Shown in pieces: positions 61,890-64,000 of a stretch of 64,000 nt of DNA. The position numbers and the translations under genes were made by a program. The DNA comes from Prolixibacter bellariivorans ATCC BAA-1284 (GTDB lineage Bacteria; Bacteroidota; Bacteroidia; Bacteroidales; Prolixibacteraceae): the NCBI RefSeq assembly GCF_000621705.1, contig NZ_JHXO01000013.1, positions 62,001 to 126,000 on the forward strand, in the 5' to 3' direction. The notes beneath the pieces were generated by a model. That model did no database searches and was not told where the DNA came from. It saw only the letters and a list, made by a program, of their open reading frames with translations. Positions within the stretch are counted from its first letter, which is position 1; the number at the start of each line of letters is the position of its first letter.

Positions 61890-61974
61890 TTTTAGTTGTA
61901 TTAGTCAATACATTTCATTTTACCGGCTCCTCGTAAATATCTTGTCTCTTCGATCTAATTTATGGTAAATTCAT

Positions 61975-62844
61975 CTATTTTGCTCGTTTTTCAAGCGATT
62001 TAATGATGGCCGAAAAATCATCCCGTGCAAAACCATCTGCTTTTGCCGATGCATAAATTTCACTGGCTACCGATGCCATAAATTGTGGCACTCCGTTGTC
62101 ATATGCAGTCAATCCAAGCAGGTGAAGGTCCTTCTGCATCCACTCCAAAGGAAATTCAACCGAGTAGTCATTCGACTTGATTTTATCGGTTTTCAACTTA
62201 ATAAAAGGAGCAGTTACCGGAAGTGCGGATAAAAATTCTAGCAAAAAGTCACGGGAAAATCCCATTTTTTCACCCAAAACAACCGACTCGGCAAAAACGA
62301 CCATAGCTTGAGCCAGTTGTGAATTGACCAACATTTTGAGTGAGGTTCCCATTCCGGTATCACCTGCGTGAACTGTTTTCTTTCCCATAATATCGAATAG
62401 CGATTGGACCTCTTGCATATCATGAGCGGCTCCACCTACCAGGAATACAAGTTCGCCCTTTTCAGCGGGAATTTTGCTTCCGGCTACAGGTGCGTCCATG
62501 AAACGGACGTTGTAGCTTCGGGCTTTAGCCGCTGCATCGCGCGAAAAACCAGGATCGACAGTGGTGCAATCGACCCAAAGAGCGTTTTGCTTCATGTGTT
62601 TAACAAAACCGGAATCGCCGAAAGCAATGTCGTTTACCACGCCGGGCGTTGAGAGCATCGAAATGACCACATCTGCGTCCTTAACAGCATCAGCTGTCGA
62701 TTTAGCCACAGTGGCACCTAGTTTGACCAGTTCGGCCGCGGCTGATTGGGTACGGTTGTAAACCGTTACATCCAGCTTTTCTTTTACCAGATTTTTAGCC
62801 ATCCGGCTTCCCATAATTCCTAATCCGATAAATGTGATTTTCAT
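61975..62844 (-). CDS. Beta-hydroxyacid dehydrogenase (3-hydroxyisobutyrate/GHB dehydrogenase family)
   Basis: This is a 289-residue NAD(P)-dependent dehydrogenase. The Rossmann loop is FIGLGIMGSRMAKNL at the start. The substrate-binding DAPVAGSKIPAEKGELVFLVGG and catalytic Lys in GTSLKMLVNSQLAQ (near 170) are family marks. The sequence resembles the GLYR1/GHB (succinic semialdehyde reductase) branch more than true 3-hydroxyisobutyrate dehydrogenase, but the substrate cannot be fixed. It lies upstream of the small membrane protein gene. Confidence 0.88.
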   Translation of the reverse strand: MKITFIGLGIMGSRMAKNLVKEKLDVTVYNRTQSAAAELVKLGATVAKSTADAVKDADVVISMLSTPGVVNDIAFGDSGFVKHMKQNALWVDCTTVDPGFSRDAAAKARSYNVRFMDAPVAGSKIPAEKGELVFLVGGAAHDMQEVQSLFDIMGKKTVHAGDTGMGTSLKMLVNSQLAQAMVVFAESVVLGEKMGFSRDFLLEFLSALPVTAPFIKLKTDKIKSNDYSVEFPLEWMQKDLHLLGLTAYDNGVPQFMASVASEIYASAKADGFARDDFSAIIKSLEKRAK

Positions 62845-62996
62845 AGCACAATATTTTTGAGTTTAACTAATTCAAATTGTTCTTCATTAGTATTAACTAT
62901 GAAGGAAAGTAAAGGTTTGTTGTTCTGTTATAAAAAATGACAATTTATATTATTGAAAAACATCGACTTAAAGTGTTGTTTGATGCTTGTAAAACA

Positions 62997-63031
62997 AAAT
63001 TCCCCCATAACAATCTGTTACAGGGGAATTT
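62997..63031 (-). terminator. Rho-independent terminator of fhs
   Basis: AAATTCCCC pairs with GGGGAATTT, and TAACA with TGTTA inside, on the − strand after the fhs stop (63047). Confidence 0.75.
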
Positions 63032-63046
63032 GATTTTATTCCGGAT

Positions 63047-64000
63047 TTAGAATAAACCGGTAATGTTTCCTTCGTTGTCGATATCGATATTCTCGGCAGC
63101 TGGTTTCGCCGGCAAGCCCGGCATCCGCATAATGTTTCCCGTAATGGGAATCACAAAGCCTGCGCCCGAGGCAATTTCAATGTTGCGTACCGTTACTACA
63201 AAATCCTTGGGACGTCCCAGTAATGCGGGGTTATCCGATAGCGATTTTTGTGTTTTGGCAATACAAACCGGTAATTTATCGAGTCCGAGCTTTTCAATCT
63301 TTTTCAAATCCTTTTTAGCCTGGCTGGAAAAATCGATGGCTTCAGCTCCGTAAATACGTTTGGCTACGGTTTCGATTTTTGTTGGAACATCCCAGTTCCA
63401 GTCATAAAGCGGCGTGATTTGATTTTCACACCTTTCGCAAGTTCCGGCAACGATATCTGCCAAATCCAATGCTCCTTCTCCGCCTTTGGCCCATACATCG
63501 ATTGGAGATACGTCTACGCCCATTGATTTGCACTTTTCCACAATCAGGTTGATTTCGGCATCGGTATCCGAAGTAAAACGGTTAATCGCAACTACTGGAC
63601 AAGCCTTGAACTGCAGCATATTTTCGATGTGCTTTTCGAGGTTGGCAAAACCTTTTTGCAATGCCTCCAGATTTTCCTCTTTCAGCGAATCAAGCGGAGC
63701 TCCTCCATGGTATTTCAGTGCACGCACGGTGGCAACCAGGACAACTGCCGAAGGTTGTAAATCACCATAACGGCATTTGATATCGATGAATTTTTCGGCA
63801 CCCAAATCAAAACCAAATCCTGCTTCCGTCACTACATAATCCGACAGCGAAAGCCCCATTCGTGTAGCAATAATGGAGTTAGTTCCCTGCGCAATATTGG
63901 CAAACGGTCCGCCGTGGATAATGGCGGGAGTGCCTTCGATGGTTTGTACCAGGTTGGGTTTAATGGCATCCTTCAGCAGTGCCGTCATGGCACCCTGCGC
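63047..64000 (-). CDS. fhs: Formate--tetrahydrofolate ligase, C-terminal part (partial)
   Basis: The window holds the last 317 codons of formyl-THF synthetase; the start lies beyond base 64000. Family parts are IHGGPFANIAQGTNSIIATRMG, the ATP/folate loops with TEAGFGFDLGAEKF and KCRYGDLQPSAVVLVATVRALK, and the end MRMPGLPAKPAAENIDID. The enzyme makes 10-formyl-THF from formate with ATP. It is oriented away from its neighbours and has its own terminator. Confidence 0.95.
   Translation of the reverse strand, partial: AQGAMTALLKDAIKPNLVQTIEGTPAIIHGGPFANIAQGTNSIIATRMGLSLSDYVVTEAGFGFDLGAEKFIDIKCRYGDLQPSAVVLVATVRALKYHGGAPLDSLKEENLEALQKGFANLEKHIENMLQFKACPVVAINRFTSDTDAEINLIVEKCKSMGVDVSPIDVWAKGGEGALDLADIVAGTCERCENQITPLYDWNWDVPTKIETVAKRIYGAEAIDFSSQAKKDLKKIEKLGLDKLPVCIAKTQKSLSDNPALLGRPKDFVVTVRNIEIASGAGFVIPITGNIMRMPGLPAKPAAENIDIDNEGNITGLF

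Noticed and set aside
61693-61908. 71-codon frame overlapping the small membrane protein
   Set aside because: Same strand, other frame; the 61-codon frame has the two clear hydrophobic helices and a recognisable GKNRTIGYG loop.

Overview
The window is a 64 kb piece of a Bacteroidota chromosome, most likely a free-living or sediment member of the Marinilabiliales (Prolixibacteraceae-like). The signs are a propeller-type sensor kinase, a TonB receptor with an N-terminal carboxypeptidase-regulatory domain, many SPII lipoprotein signals, class III FBPase, few Shine-Dalgarno sites, and TAnnTTTG-type -7 promoter boxes. The family placement is inference from gene content. I saw no rRNA, tRNA, CRISPR array, prophage or conjugative element.

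Layout. 0-12.8 kb is mostly housekeeping: end of proS, pepT, an AcuI/YhdH-type reductase, tilS, a small redox operon (DUF6132 membrane protein, lipoprotein thioredoxin, dicluster ferredoxin), an MFS carrier, a large hybrid kinase and an M1 peptidase. 12.9-19.6 kb is an accessory segment. It holds an IS200-like REP-associated transposase gene squeezed between two arrays of hairpin repeats, a third array 5 kb away, two different 9-bp direct-repeat arrays with 20-21 bp spacing, and several secreted proteins of unknown role. 19.6-36.3 kb is metabolic and envelope genes: fbp, maeB, a TonB receptor with a small His-rich partner, a DUF89 phosphatase, a 1156-residue propeller kinase, a DUF1080 lipoprotein and a split ThrE exporter. 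36.3-39.3 kb is AT-richer, with a CPBP protease, a proline iminopeptidase-like hydrolase and two orphan genes, followed by a 41-bp minisatellite.

39.7-43.5 kb carries two divergent ammonium transporters and a 78-codon 'mini-Amt', which looks like a tandem copy of the second transporter with its core deleted in frame. 43.5-56.4 kb has a rubredoxin-tailed MBL protein, a Crp-type regulator, an MFS carrier, a PLP racemase with an acetyltransferase, the TrkH/TrkA potassium system, CvfB, a Tyr/Asp-rich PepSY-like secreted protein, a haem-binding protein, and an operon joining a PfkB kinase with a degenerate GAGD motif, a CBS protein and an ArsB/NhaD-type carrier.

56.9-60.2 kb is a self-contained two-component module: DUF2231 membrane protein, OmpR-type regulator, HAMP kinase and an exported rubrerythrin. 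TTAAG boxes spaced 11 bp apart lie before both the operon and the rubrerythrin gene. The window ends with a CAP-domain protein, a small membrane protein, a beta-hydroxyacid dehydrogenase and the 3' part of fhs.

The most interesting items are the RAYT/REP system with composite inverted-pair repeats, the mini-Amt, the two two-turn direct-repeat arrays and the TTAAG-box regulon of the exported rubrerythrin.
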